Shown: positions 10,515 through 20,921 of the stretch, in pieces | Numbering within the stretch: the first letter of the stretch is position 1 | How the letters are laid out: each line of letters starts with the position of its first letter | Assembly (NCBI RefSeq): GCF_029525575.1 | Contig: NZ_JAPDIA010000003.1 | Coordinates: forward strand, 1,914,214 to 1,978,213 | Length of the DNA: 64,000 nucleotides | DNA from: Cohnella rhizosphaerae | Lineage (GTDB): Bacteria > Bacillota > Bacilli > Paenibacillales > Paenibacillaceae | Reading direction: 5' to 3' | The notes under the pieces: generated by a model | Told to the model about the DNA's origin: nothing | Seen by the model: only the letters and a program-made list of their open reading frames with translations | The model's database searches: none | Translations under genes and position numbers: made by a program

Positions 10515-11492
10515 ATGACCAACCATTTCTGGCGTGATCTGCCACGCCCTTTCTTTATACTGGCGCCCATGGAAGATGTGACGGATGTCGTTTTTCGCCA
10601 TGTCGTGAGCGAAGCGGCCAGACCGGATGTGTTTTTTACGGAGTTTGCGAATACGGAGAGCTATTGTCACCCGGAGGGGAACCATTCCGTGCGCGGGCGT
10701 TTGACTTTTACGGAGGATGAACAGCCCATTGTGGCTCATATCTGGGGAGACAAGCCCGAATACTTCCGTCAAATGAGCATCGGTATGGCGAAAGAGGGAT
10801 TCAAAGGCATTGATATCAATATGGGTTGTCCTGTCGCGAATGTGGCGGAGAACGGGAAGGGAAGCGGCCTGATCTGCCGTCCTGAGATCGCGGCGGATCT
10901 CATCCAAGCGGCCAAAGCCGGGGGACTGCCCGTCAGCGTAAAAACGCGGCTCGGTTTCAGCGAGGTCGACGAGTGGCGCGGCTGGTTAACCCATATTCTG
11001 AAGCAAGACATCGTGAATCTGTCCATCCACCTGCGTACGAGAGCGGAAATGAGCAAAGTAGATGCGCACTGGGAACTGATTCCGGAGATTAAGAAGCTTC
11101 GCGATGAAGTGGCGCCGGATACGCTACTGACCATTAACGGGGATATCCCCGACCGTCAGACCGGCCTTAAGCTCGCCGAGCAATACGGTGTGGACGGCAT
11201 TATGATCGGGCGCGGTATTTTTCATAATCCGTTTGCATTCGAGAAGGAGCCGAGGGCGCACGGCAGTGAGGAATTGCTGGATTTGCTGCGGCTGCATCTG
11301 GATCTCCATGATCAATATTCAGGACTGGAACCCCGTTCGTTCAGTTCGCTGGTCCGTTTCTTCAAAATATACGTCCGCGGATTCCGGGGAGCAAGCGAAT
11401 TAAGAAATAACTTAATGAACGCAAAGTCAACAAGCGAAGTGCGCGCACTGCTTGGCGAGTTTGGAAGCAAGGTAAATGATGAGACCGAGTAA
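10515..11492 (+). CDS. dus: tRNA-dihydrouridine synthase
   Basis: 325-residue FMN-dependent enzyme that reduces uridine to dihydrouridine in the tRNA D-loop. The N-terminal TIM barrel starts [10 protein letters not shown], the FMN-binding signature. The catalytic cysteine is Cys105 in DINMGCPV, followed by KGSGL and the phosphate-binding VKTRLG and GIMIGRGIF strands. The length is normal for the family. The start ATG has GAGAGG nine bases upstream. It is probably a single-gene unit: there is a likely promoter just upstream, and repeats follow downstream. The subfamily (DusA/B/C type) is not resolved by eye. Confidence 0.93.
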   Translation: MTNHFWRDLPRPFFILAPMEDVTDVVFRHVVSEAARPDVFFTEFANTESYCHPEGNHSVRGRLTFTEDEQPIVAHIWGDKPEYFRQMSIGMAKEGFKGIDINMGCPVANVAENGKGSGLICRPEIAADLIQAAKAGGLPVSVKTRLGFSEVDEWRGWLTHILKQDIVNLSIHLRTRAEMSKVDAHWELIPEIKKLRDEVAPDTLLTINGDIPDRQTGLKLAEQYGVDGIMIGRGIFHNPFAFEKEPRAHGSEELLDLLRLHLDLHDQYSGLEPRSFSSLVRFFKIYVRGFRGASELRNNLMNAKSTSEVRALLGEFGSKVNDETE

Positions 11493-11588
11493 CGCGGGGA
11501 CTAGGAGCGGTTCAACAACACGTTATATGATGCCCCTAAAAGGTTAACCTCTTCCGTCACCAACCAGTGCAGCACGGCGTAATCATCA

Positions 11589-11654
11589 ATCGATTAAAAG
11601 TGCAGGATTTTCCCCTCAAACATCGATTAAAAGTGCAGGATTTTCCCCTCAAAC
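11589..11654. repeat. 33-bp tandem direct repeat, two copies
   Basis: Two exact adjacent copies (11589-11621 and 11622-11654) of a 33-base unit beginning ATCGATTAAAAGTGCAGG and ending CCCCTCAAAC. Both lie in non-coding sequence just upstream of the 51-bp array. Confidence 0.9.
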
Positions 11655-11673
11655 ACGCTCTTCAGCGTCCCGG

Positions 11674-11882
11674 ACCGGTCCAAGGTGCTGTAAAGGCAAA
11701 AAGTTACTCTACAGCCTCGCGAACCGGTCCAAATGGTGCTGTAAAGGAAAAAAGTTACTCTACAGCTTCGCGAACCGGTCTAAATGGTGCTGTAAAGGAA
11801 AAAAGTTACTCTACAGCCTCGCGAACCGTTCCAAATGGTGCTGTAAAGGAAAAAAGTTACTCTACAGCCTTGAGAATCGGTC
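11674..11882. repeat. 51-bp tandem repeat array with hairpin-forming units, four copies
   Basis: Copies start at 11674, 11723, 11774 and 11825, with a partial fifth at 11876. The period is 49, then 51, 51, 51. Each unit carries ACCGGTCC, then GCTGTAAAGG, a short A-run, GTTACT and CTACAGC. GCTGTAAAG and CTCTACAGC pair into a 9-bp stem with one mismatch. Because 51 is a multiple of three the array stays open in translation, but the reading is a pure repeat without a ribosome site, so it is not called a gene. The remaining sequence of the 650-base gap (11493-12146) shows nothing else definite. Confidence 0.88.
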
Positions 11883-12146
11883 CAGCAGGTACTGTGCTTC
11901 ATACCCAAGCTTCGTATTTGATAGATCGATGATTTAATCATGCATGTACCAGGTGACGGATTTATTTTGATATGAAATTGATTTCCTGAATCTTTGCCCA
12001 TTCTGCCGCCTCCGCAGCAAATTCCGACTACTGATCAAATATTGTCCATATAGGATTGTTTTATCGTTAGCTATAATGATGCCCAACAACCGCTCGAGCT
12101 TGCTGCTTACACGGGCGGAGTGTCACATTCGGGAGGGATGGATACG

Positions 12147-15100
12147 ATGGGCAGAAATCGTTTTATCAAGCTTGCAGTCGCCATTGCGGTCGCTGCAGGA
12201 ACGGTGCCGCTGTCTTTTTTCGGCACATGCGCAGGATACGAGCATCGACCGTCATCTTGCTTTGGATCAGGCGCTGAATTACGGCCGGGGAATATCCGAA
12301 TCGGCGCTGGGCGGTCGGCTCGCATGGGGAGAGAGCTATTATCTGGATAGCTACATGACGATGTACGAGGCCACTCGCAACCCTTTCTACCTGGACAAGG
12401 TCGTGGATCATGCGGACCGGATGATCGCGAACGCGAGCGACCAAAATTCGGACGGATACTTGGGCTGGGCCGACCATCTCTATGCGCACATGCAGCTTAA
12501 AAACGAGGATCTGGCGCTGCAGGGAGCGGCAGAAGGGAGCGCCGAGGCCGTAACGAACGGTTCGTTCGAGGACGATTCCGACAGCGACGGCATTCCGGAC
12601 GGGTGGCATCGGCAAGGCGCGGCGAATGGCGCTTATCGTACCGACGCAGCGGGAGCTTCGTTCGAAGGAATGGCGGCGGCGGTCCTGGAGAGCGACGGCG
12701 CAGGCGAGAACCGTCTGGTCCAGACCTTGAATTATTTTCCGAATGCGACCTATGAGGCGGAGGCCTTCATGAGCGTCGATGACGAGGCCTCGGAGCCGCT
12801 GATTGAAGTGTATAACGCAAGCACGAATAAAGTCCTTGCCTCCGTGCGGGCGCATCACGTCGGCTACGAGCGTTACTTGCTCACGTTTAAGGCGCCTGCG
12901 GCAGGCAATCTGCAGCTGCGACTCAGCTTGCAGGATTACGCGCATACAGGATACAAAGGTTATATCGACAACGTGTCAGTCAAACCGGTGCACGACATCC
13001 AAGTCGTACCCGTCGCCAACGGAGATATGGAGACGCTGGATGCCGCGGATCCGACGCTGCCGGCCAACTGGACGAGGTTTGCCGCCTCGAATGCCTCTAA
13101 CGTCTATGCCAGTACCGATTCGTACAGCGGCGCTTATTCGATGGCCGTCACGACGGACAATACTTCATGGGAAGCGGCCGAACAGGTCGTTGACTATGTA
13201 CCCGCTCGGAGCTATACCTTAAAATTCGTCGGGAAGGTATCCAGTTCCGCGGCTTACGGACGGGTGCAAATCTTGAACGAGACCGATAACGTCTCTCTCG
13301 GGAACACGGTGATATCCTACGCGGATTGGACAACCTCCAGTGTAACGTTCACCGCTCCTCCGGTTGCTGGGAAAGTTCTTAAGATCCGTCTATTGCAAAA
13401 TATTTGGAGCGTGCCCGGATTTACGAGCTATTTCGACGATCTGGTTATGTACGAGAGCTTCCCGTCGACCGAACGGGTCGCCAATCCGAGCTTCGAGACC
13501 GTCGGCGGCACGGACGGCACGCTGCCGCTTAATTGGACGCGTACGGCTGGTTCTACCTCTGCAGAGGTATACGGGTCTTCCGGTATCAATCGCTATTATA
13601 CGGGCACGCGCGGGTTAGCGCTCGCCTCGTCCGCTTCCGGGACGGTCGGCATCGAGCAATCGGTCGCTTACACGCCGGGGGGAGACCTACGTGCTGAGCT
13701 TCAGAGGAAGAACGACTCGCCCCGATGCTGCGGGAACGGTGGAGATCTATAACGAGACGGCAACGGCAAGCTTGGCCGCCGTCGCGTTTTCCGGAACGGC
13801 ATGGAAGAAGCAATCGATCGTATTTACGGCCCCCGCGGCAAGCGGACAGACGCTCAAGCTGCGTGCGCTGATGCCGCCGACATCGACGGGAGAGGTCGGG
13901 TTCGTGGACGTCTTCTCATTGAAGCCGCTGGAATACACCGAGGCGGCCGGCTGGACGCGCGATGCCGGCACCTCGCTGGCCGCCGCGCATCGGTCTAACG
14001 ACGCCGTGCGGTTCCCGGCGGACGATGCGGGGCTTGAGCTTGTTCATGACGGAACGTCGGACCCGATCGTATATCAGGAAATCTATAATTACGCGCCGAA
14101 TGCCCGATATGGAATATCGTTTGCCGGACTGGCATCGGCCGGCGCGGCTGGAGAAGTACGAATCTACGATCGGACGGCCTCTACCGTTCTGGGGAGCTGG
14201 ACCTTCAATAACTCGGATTCATTCGCTACCGCGTATGAAAGCTTCATGACGCCGGCTGCCGATCATGAGCTGCTGCTTGAGGTCGGCATCCCGTCTGGAG
14301 CTGCGGGAGATACCGTATGGCTGGATTCGTTCAAGCTGGGCCAGTATTGGGAGCAGATGGTGCAGGAGGGCATTATCCTGACGCCGATTCTACGCTTCGC
14401 CAATGCCGTTAAAGAAGATGAAGAGCTGCATGCGGCTTATTTGACGAAGGCCGAACAATATACGGAGTTCGCGGCGGACAATATGGTCCACAAGTGGGAT
14501 CCGTACTGGCGGCAGCTGACCGGTACGGACGGCAGCGACAACGGAACGGGTCTCTATATCATGCCTCCCGGATTCAGTACGGAGGTGGCGCCCGGCCGCA
14601 GCTTGCCGCACAACCAGTATCTAGCCTATGCCCGCATGCTATATTTGCTCTATGACGCAACCGAAGGCGATGCCGCCTATGCCGCGGATCGCGCGCTGTA
14701 TTGGAGCCGCGCCAACGACATGACGCGGGCATTCCAAGGGACGGTGGCCGCGCATCCGCTGAATGCAAGCATGAACACGGACGCCTATCTGTGGCACTAT
14801 TGGGACCCGATGGGATCCTGGGACGAAGGGCACTATTTCTCCTATACGCTGGAGGATCTGTCCCACGCCGGTCTGACGATGACCGGGGCGTTGGAGGCTT
14901 ATGCGCACGGCCAAGTATTCACACGGCTGGACATGGAGAGATTCTCCAGAACGTTTACGGACATTATGTGGAACCAGAGCTTAACGGAGCCCGTTTTATC
15001 CTGGCAGAATAGCCGCGCTCCATCGGTTACCGCAGATAAAGAAAGAATGCACCAGATGTCGGGCTGGACGCAGTTTATCCCTTTTAACCCGGAAGTGCGG

Positions 15101-16090
15101 GATATCGCGGATGCGGTGTGCGAGGTCAACGCCTGCATGCCGACCGTGGCGGCGGATCTGGCCAAGTGGAGCTCCAACAAGCTGTCCAACCCTGGCTTCG
15201 AGTCGGCCGACGCAGACGATCCGACCCTTCCCGACCGTTGGACGAGGTACTTGTCGACCTCCGCGACGGCCGGCCTGACGAATAGCGATTCGGCCATTGG
15301 CGACCGTTCGCTATCGATCGCTTCAGGTTCGACTTGGCAGATTGTGGAGCAGCGATTGGCGCAATACGAACCGAACACGCCCTATTTGATCGAATTTATG
15401 GGCAAACGGTACGGAACGACCGGCTTCAGAGCGCAAGTGTACGATTACACCGCTTCGACGATTGTCGGACAAGCGTATTTCAACGATACGGATTGGGCGC
15501 GCCACTCGTTTACCGTGACGATGCCTGAGGAAGGGCATGACGTTCGCGTGCGGCTGTACAACCTGTCCGTCTCGCCTTCCGGTCAATCGATCGCATTCGA
15601 CGACGTTCATGCGAGGCCTTTGCTGGCGCTTGGTGAAGTGGCGAACGCGGGCTTTGAGACAGCGGACCGCTGGGATGCCGCCCTCCCTCGTTATTGGACC
15701 AGAGGCAGCGCGACGCCGGCGAACAATGCCGTGCTTGATTCGTCGACCCGATCGGCCGGACGGTCGTCTCTTAAGCTGGTATCCGCGGCGACCGGAGACA
15801 GCCAGCGCATGTCCTACCTGTGGCGCGGGTACGTACCGGGCGCAGCCTATGACGTCAGCTTCGACGGGAAGGTCGACGGCGCCGCAGGGGGATTGCTGCA
15901 GATCATCGACAAGACCGCGAACGCCGTATTGGTCAGTCAATCCGTGAGCGCCGCCTCCTGGACGACGATGGCCGCGACCTTCACGGCGCCGGGCGCACAT
16001 GACCACGTGCTCGAGATCGTGCTGACGCATAGCGATCCGGCGCAGCCGGGGACGTTCTGGGCGGATCAAATCAGGGTAAGCGCGGGATAA
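12147..16090 (+). CDS. Secreted (alpha/alpha)-toroid protein with multiple CBM_4_9-like modules (frameshifted twice)
   Basis: About 1313 residues after repair. The start ATG 12147 has GGGAGG eleven bases upstream. The signal peptide (MGRNRFIKLAVAIAVAAG...SAHA) emerges only if the T6 run at 12215-12220 is read as five T. A second break is the G6 run at 13677-13682, where five G restore TPGETYVLSF. Residues about 36-130 are the first helices of a toroid (DSYMTMYEATRNPFYLDKVV). Residues about 135-731 are four beta-sandwich modules of the 'NGDME...LPANWT' carbohydrate-binding type. The toroid resumes at about 732-1007 (LPHNQYLAYARMLYLLYDAT, WHYWDPMGSWDEGHYFSYTL). Two more modules end the protein. 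The enzyme class (lyase, epimerase or hydrolase) is not recognised. It probably acts on the substrate of the following importer. Confidence 0.75.
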
Positions 16091-16202
16091 CCTTTTTTTG
16101 CGGAATAGATCGTATTTTACTGGCGCTAGGAAATAGAGGCCAAAGCGTGAAAAAAGACAGCCTCTCAATAATCGACAATAGGCTGCAAGTACCCGAGAAC
16201 CC

Positions 16203-16208
16203 TATAAT
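16203..16208 (+). promoter_or_regulatory. Candidate -10 box for the second importer operon
   Basis: Perfect TATAAT at 16203-16208, 44 bases before a possible ATG 16252 and 54 before ATG 16262. No clear -35 hexamer lies 16-18 bases upstream, so activator dependence or chance are both possible. Confidence 0.35.
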
Positions 16209-16261
16209 CCGAAAGTGTAAGGCAATCTTGCAGACGAGAGGGGCCATTGACATGAACGTGT

Positions 16262-17879
16262 ATGAGAAAAAAAACGAAATGGATCACATGGGCGGCGGCA
16301 GCGTCATTGCTGCTTACGACGGCTTGCTCGAATGACGGCGGCACAGCAGGCGACGCGAGCGCATCGACAGCGGCAGCGTCTTCCGCGGCAAGCGGCTCAG
16401 CGGAGGCGGTTCCGTCAGGGGGAGAAGTTGTCGCTGAGCTTCTTCCTGGATGCCGGCTTATCCAGCGCGCTGCCGTCCGACGCGTCGAAGGACTTCGTCA
16501 AGCAGGCGATCGAGGAGAAATTTAATGTCGAGCTGAACGTGCAGTATATGGCAGGCGGTCAGGATCATGTGAACAAGATCAATACGCTCATCGCCGCGAA
16601 CGATGCGCCGGATATGTGGAAGGACACGAGCGCCGACGGCGGCCTGAAGCTGGCCACGCAGAACGTGCTGGCGGACTTGACACCCTTCGTAACCGAGGCT
16701 TCGATGCCGAATTACTTCAAATATTGGATTACGCCTCAAGAGCTCAAATATTTCCAGGGGATCCATCCGTTCATGCGAGCTGCGGTTCCGTACGAGAAAC
16801 GGGCCTACCGAGCCTACTATATACGAGAAGATTGGCTTAAAAATCTCGGGCTCGAGGTGCCGGACACGTACGAGGAATATTTACAGGTACTGCGAGCTTT
16901 CCGCAACAACGATCCCGACGGCAACGGCAAGAAGGATACGTACGGCTTCACGACGACGGGAGACAGCGGGAAGCAGCTCGGTCTGGACTGGCCGGAATAC
17001 ATGAAGAACGGACTGGTCTTCGCTTCGAGAGTGGAGGACAACAAGTTCGTCGATACCCAGACCGATCTGCGCATGGAAGGCGTGATCAACGATATTGTGA
17101 AGGTCAATGAAGAGGATCTGGTCGATCCCGACTGGTTCCTGAACAAGATCGGACAACAAACGGAGAAGGCGGCGCAGGGCAAAGCCGGCGTCGTGCTTGG
17201 AACGACGATGACGTTCGCGCTCGACTCCAACCCGACCAGTCTGCAGTCGATGACCAAGCAGCTGTTCCCCGAGGCGAACTGGATTGCCTTTAATCCGCTT
17301 GGCGACAAGCCGCTTCAGACGATGCTCTCGCCGGGCAATCCGTTTGTATTCTCGAAGAAGACGGCGGAGAACAATCCGGAAAAAATTAAGCGCACGGTGC
17401 AAATTCTGGACTGGCTCGCTTCGCCGGAGGGCTTCTTGCTGACGCATTACGGCGTCGAAGGCAAGCACTATACGCGGGAGGGCAATACGATCACGCTCAA
17501 GCCGGAAGCCTACCAAGCCGATATCGTCGACCAAGGGAACTTCCTGGACGTGTGGGACTTCTTTACGCCTAACAATCCGACCGTATTCGGCTTCGAAGTG
17601 ATCGACCCGACGATGTCCGATCGCGATCGCCAGATTCTGGCGTCGATCGCGCAGATTCCGACGCTCCCCGGTTACGGAATGACGCTGACCGCGCCGGAAG
17701 GCTTCGACTTGGCTTCCTTCCGCAACAAGCAGAAGGAATGGCAGGTCAAGCTCGTATTCGAGGACAAATCCGGCAGCAAGTGGCCGGAATACCGCGAGAA
17801 GCTGATGACGGAATATAAAGGTCAGTTGTTGTTCGATACCTACGAAAGCCAGTTGAAGCAGGTCGGCGTCATTAAGTAA
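16262..17879 (+). CDS. ABC transporter substrate-binding lipoprotein (LplA-like; frameshifted)
   Basis: About 538 residues after repair. Large extracellular solute-binding lipoprotein of the LplA type, paired with LplB/LplC-like permeases downstream. Lipobox LLLTTAC followed by an Ala/Ser-rich tether. The frame breaks in the G5 run 16418-16422; with four G the protein continues SGEKLSLSFFLDAG. The start is uncertain. ATG 16262 gives a clean signal but lies 18 bases from the site GAGAGGGG (16236-16243). ATG 16252 is better spaced, and joins the same signal only if the A8 run at 16265-16272 is also one base too long. The ligand is probably an oligosaccharide released by the preceding secreted toroid protein (inference). 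Confidence 0.88.
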
Positions 17880-17897
17880 AGCGAAAGGTTCGGGAGG

Positions 17898-17920
17898 AGG
17901 AGCCATCCGGCTCCTTCCTT
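17898..17920 (+). terminator. Weak intra-operon hairpin
   Basis: Stem AGGAGCC/GGCTCCT with loop ATCC, followed by a pyrimidine-rich TCCTTATTC. It lies between the binding protein and the permease genes, the same position as the terminator at 3182, so it may attenuate the permeases. Confidence 0.55.
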
Positions 17921-17943
17921 ATTCTCCAAGTAAACGGGGGGGT

Positions 17944-18915
17944 GTGACATTGAAAACCGAAAACGGCATTGCGGCGGGAACGAGTGGCGCGAAAGGGATC
18001 AACCGCAGGCTGCAGCCGATCGGCAGGGATCTCCTCCGCAATCGCTGGCTTTACCTGATGATGGTGCCCGGGCTGCTCTACTATATGATCTATCATTACG
18101 TCCCGATGGGCGGACTTATTATCGCCTTCAAGGATTACAACATGGGCGACGGGATTTGGGGCAGCAGGTGGACGGGCTTCGACAATTTCGTCACCGTATT
18201 CTCTTCGCCGGATTTCCCGCAGCTCCTGCGAAATACGCTGCTGATCAGCGTGTACCGGATTGTTTTCAACATGGTGCCCGACTTGCTGCTCGCGCTGATG
18301 CTGAACGAGATTCGCGCGCAATGGTTCAAGCGCATCGTCCAGTCCGTCACCTACGGACCGTACTTCTTGTCCTGGGTCATCGTATACGGCCTGGTCTTCT
18401 CGTTCCTGGCGCCCGACTCCGGATTAATATCGACGGGGTGGAGGGAACTGACCGGCCAATCGATCAGCTTGCTCACGGATAAAGCGTTCTTCCGACCGCT
18501 GCTGTTGATTACGGATTTTTGGAAAAACACGGGCTTCGGCGCCATCATTTATTTGGCTGCGTTATCGTCGATCAATAAGGAACTTTACGAAGCGGCCGTT
18601 GTCGACGGCGCGGGCCGGTGGCGCCAGCTGTGGAATATTACGCTTCCCGGCGTTCGGGATGTATTTATCCTGCTGTTGATCCTGCGTGTAGGGACGATTC
18701 TGGATGCCGGCTTCGAGCAAATCTATATATTCTTGAACGCGCGTGTCACCGAAGTGGGCGACATTATCGATACATGGGTATTCCGCCGCGGACTGGAGCA
18801 GCTTGATTTTAGCGTAGCGACGGCCGTCGGATTTTTCAAATCGGTGATCGGCTTCATTCTGGTCCTCTCCGCCAATCGATTGGCGAAGAAATTCGGCGGC
18901 TCGGGAATCTGGTAG
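17944..18915 (+). CDS. ABC transporter permease (LplB-like)
   Basis: 323-residue membrane permease with about six hydrophobic segments and the EAA loop ELYEAAVVDGAGRWRQLWNI. It carries the NTLLISVYRIVFN-type segment typical of LplB/YtfT-like polysaccharide importers. GTG at 17944 directly abuts a G-rich ribosome site (17935-17942). TTG 17950 would be better spaced, so the true start may be six bases later. It is followed after 11 bases by the partner permease. Confidence 0.92.
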   Translation: MTLKTENGIAAGTSGAKGINRRLQPIGRDLLRNRWLYLMMVPGLLYYMIYHYVPMGGLIIAFKDYNMGDGIWGSRWTGFDNFVTVFSSPDFPQLLRNTLLISVYRIVFNMVPDLLLALMLNEIRAQWFKRIVQSVTYGPYFLSWVIVYGLVFSFLAPDSGLISTGWRELTGQSISLLTDKAFFRPLLLITDFWKNTGFGAIIYLAALSSINKELYEAAVVDGAGRWRQLWNITLPGVRDVFILLLILRVGTILDAGFEQIYIFLNARVTEVGDIIDTWVFRRGLEQLDFSVATAVGFFKSVIGFILVLSANRLAKKFGGSGIW

Positions 18916-18926
18916 GAGGGGAACAT

Positions 18927-19812
18927 GTGGTTGAATCGAGAAAAACCTTGTCGGACAAAGTCGTCGACTTCTTCATTTACTTCTCCTTGACGCTGTTCGG
19001 ACTTGCGACGCTGTTCCCGTTATATTACGTCGCGGTCATGTCCATCACGCCCATAGCGGAGGTGCTGCGCAACGGCGGCTTCGTCCTCTGGCCGAAGCGC
19101 GTCACGTGGGAAGCCTATCGATTTATTTTCAGCAGCGACCGCATCCCGAACGCTTTAAAAATCACGGTTATCGTGACCGTCTTGGGCACGTTCTGCAATC
19201 TCGTCGTGACGACGATGCTGGCCTATCCGCTGTCCAAGAAGCACCTGCGCCTCCGCAATCCGATTCTGATCGGGATCGTCTTCACGATGCTCTTCAGCGG
19301 CGGACTCATTCCGCTGTATCTGGTCGTTAGCGCCACGGGCTTGCTGAATTCGATAGGGGCTCTGATCGTGCCGGGGCTTGTGTCAACCTTTAATATGCTG
19401 ATCATGAAGACCTACTTCGAGAACCTTCCCTCCGAGGTAGAGGAAGCCGCGAAGGTGGACGGCTGCGGAGACCTGCTGACGCTGATCCGGATCGTGCTCC
19501 CCCCTGTCGCTGCCGATCATGGCAACGATGGGCTTGTTCTACGGCGTCAATCACTGGAATGCCTACTTTGCCGGCATTATGTATTTGACGGACAGAGCGC
19601 TCATGCCGATTCAGGTCGTGCTGCGCAGCATGATCGTGGCCCCGAACGTAAGCTCCGAGCTGGGCGTCAGCTCCGGCGAAATGGTCCAGCTGCCGCCGGA
19701 GTCGATCAAGATGGCGACCGTGGTCGTCGCGACGCTTCCGATCCTGATCGTCTACCCGTTCCTGCAAAAGTACTTTGTCAGAGGCATGCTGCTCGGCGCG
19801 GTAAAAGGGTAG
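18927..19812 (+). CDS. ABC transporter permease (LplC-like; frameshifted)
   Basis: About 294 residues after repair. Second permease of the importer, with the EAA loop EVEEAAKVDGCGDLLTLIRI. The frame breaks in the C6 run 19499-19504; with five C it continues IVLPLSLPIMATMGLFYGVN, followed by the conserved C-terminus FLQKYFVRGMLLGAVKG. The start is GTG 18927, six bases after TAGGAGGGG. ATG 18925 is in another frame and too short. It is the last gene of the operon; a strong terminator follows. Confidence 0.9.
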
Positions 19813-19872
19813 ATACGGCAGGCGGAAGGCGGTAAGGGGAGGTAAGGTCAGGTAGGATTCGGCGCAATAACA

Positions 19873-19901
19873 GGGGCTGTCCCGTATGGGACAGCCCCTT
19901 T
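19873..19901 (+). terminator. Rho-independent terminator of importer operon 2
   Basis: Perfect 11-bp stem GGGGCTGTCCC/GGGACAGCCCC with loop GTAT and a short T-tract, 60 bases after the permease stop. The palindrome is symmetric, so it may also stop transcription from the convergent oxidoreductase operon. Confidence 0.85.
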
Positions 19902-19934
19902 GCCGTTGTATCCGTTATAGCGTCGTTCGTTCGA

Positions 19935-20918
19935 TTAGACGGGAACCGTCAGCTCCGTGCCGTAACGGTGGGATAAATAGAGGCTGTCGACGACCGCCAC
20001 GATGCTGCGGGAATACGCGAGCGAGCATTCGGGCTCCTGGCCGGTCTCGATGCACGCGAGCAGGTCCAACAGCTGCATAATGAACGGAGAGGGCTGCGGA
20101 TCGGGCTCGATCGGCTCGTATGCGGAACCGCCCTTGCTGACCCACAAGCCGCGGCTCGTCTGCAGCTTGATCGATCCGCCGGTGAAGCTGAGCTCCGTCT
20201 CGTTGCGGGGCGCGCCGAGATAGCCGGATTGCATGATCGCTGCCGGCACCCCGGCTTCATTTTCGATAAAAATCAGACCGCTTCCTTCGACATCGCCTCT
20301 GTCGGCATGAAACGTCAACGAAGCGCGTACCTTCTTCACTCGGGAACCGCCCAGCCATTGAACTTTATCGATCGAATGCGAGCCGAGATTGGCGAGAATC
20401 CCGCCTCCCGCCAGCGCCTTGCGATAGAACCAGTCCGGTCTGGAAGGCGAGAAATAATTCATGTTGCGGGTGTCCTGAATCATGACCAGCTCGCCAAGAA
20501 CGCCGCTGTCGATAAGCTGCTTCGCTTTGCGATTCTCGGCAATGTAATGCTGCGTATGACCGACCAGCATGACGGCGCTATTGCGCTGCGCCGCTTCGAT
20601 GATCTCGTCGCATTCCTCCGTGTTCAGCGCCATCGGCTTCTCGAGCAGTACCGCGCAGCCGCATTCGGCCGCGTAAAGGGCGCATTCCTTGTGCAGAAAA
20701 TGCGGAACGGCCACGATGACGATCCGCGGCGATTCATGGTCGATCATCGTGCGGTAATCCGAATACGACCGGATGCCGTATTCGGCGGCGACCTCCTGCG
20801 CGCGAGTCTCGTTCGGATCGGCGATCGCGACGGGTGTTAGCCGATCGACCTCTCGTATAGCTTGCAGATGCTGTACGGCGATGGCGCCCGCTCCGATGCA
20901 TGCGATCGTGTAACTCAT
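19935..20918 (-). CDS. Gfo/Idh/MocA family oxidoreductase
   Basis: 327-residue NAD(P)-dependent oxidoreductase, likely acting on a sugar or inositol derivative in the cytoplasm. The N-terminal Rossmann motif is CIGAGAIAVQH. EKPMALN is the family's conserved EKP with the catalytic Lys, and the C-terminal alpha/beta domain contains GGGILANLGSHSIDKVQWL. It is co-directional with and 3 bases downstream of the AraC regulator gene, so the two are co-transcribed. A second member of the family is encoded divergently at 23464. Confidence 0.92.
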   Translation of the reverse strand: MSYTIACIGAGAIAVQHLQAIREVDRLTPVAIADPNETRAQEVAAEYGIRSYSDYRTMIDHESPRIVIVAVPHFLHKECALYAAECGCAVLLEKPMALNTEECDEIIEAAQRNSAVMLVGHTQHYIAENRKAKQLIDSGVLGELVMIQDTRNMNYFSPSRPDWFYRKALAGGGILANLGSHSIDKVQWLGGSRVKKVRASLTFHADRGDVEGSGLIFIENEAGVPAAIMQSGYLGAPRNETELSFTGGSIKLQTSRGLWVSKGGSAYEPIEPDPQPSPFIMQLLDLLACIETGQEPECSLAYSRSIVAVVDSLYLSHRYGTELTVPV

Positions 20919-20921
20919 GAA

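Noticed and set aside
11567..11932. A 121-codon frame across the 51-bp array
   Set aside because: It is a pure translation of the repeat (period 17 codons), is equally open on the other strand, and has no ribosome site.
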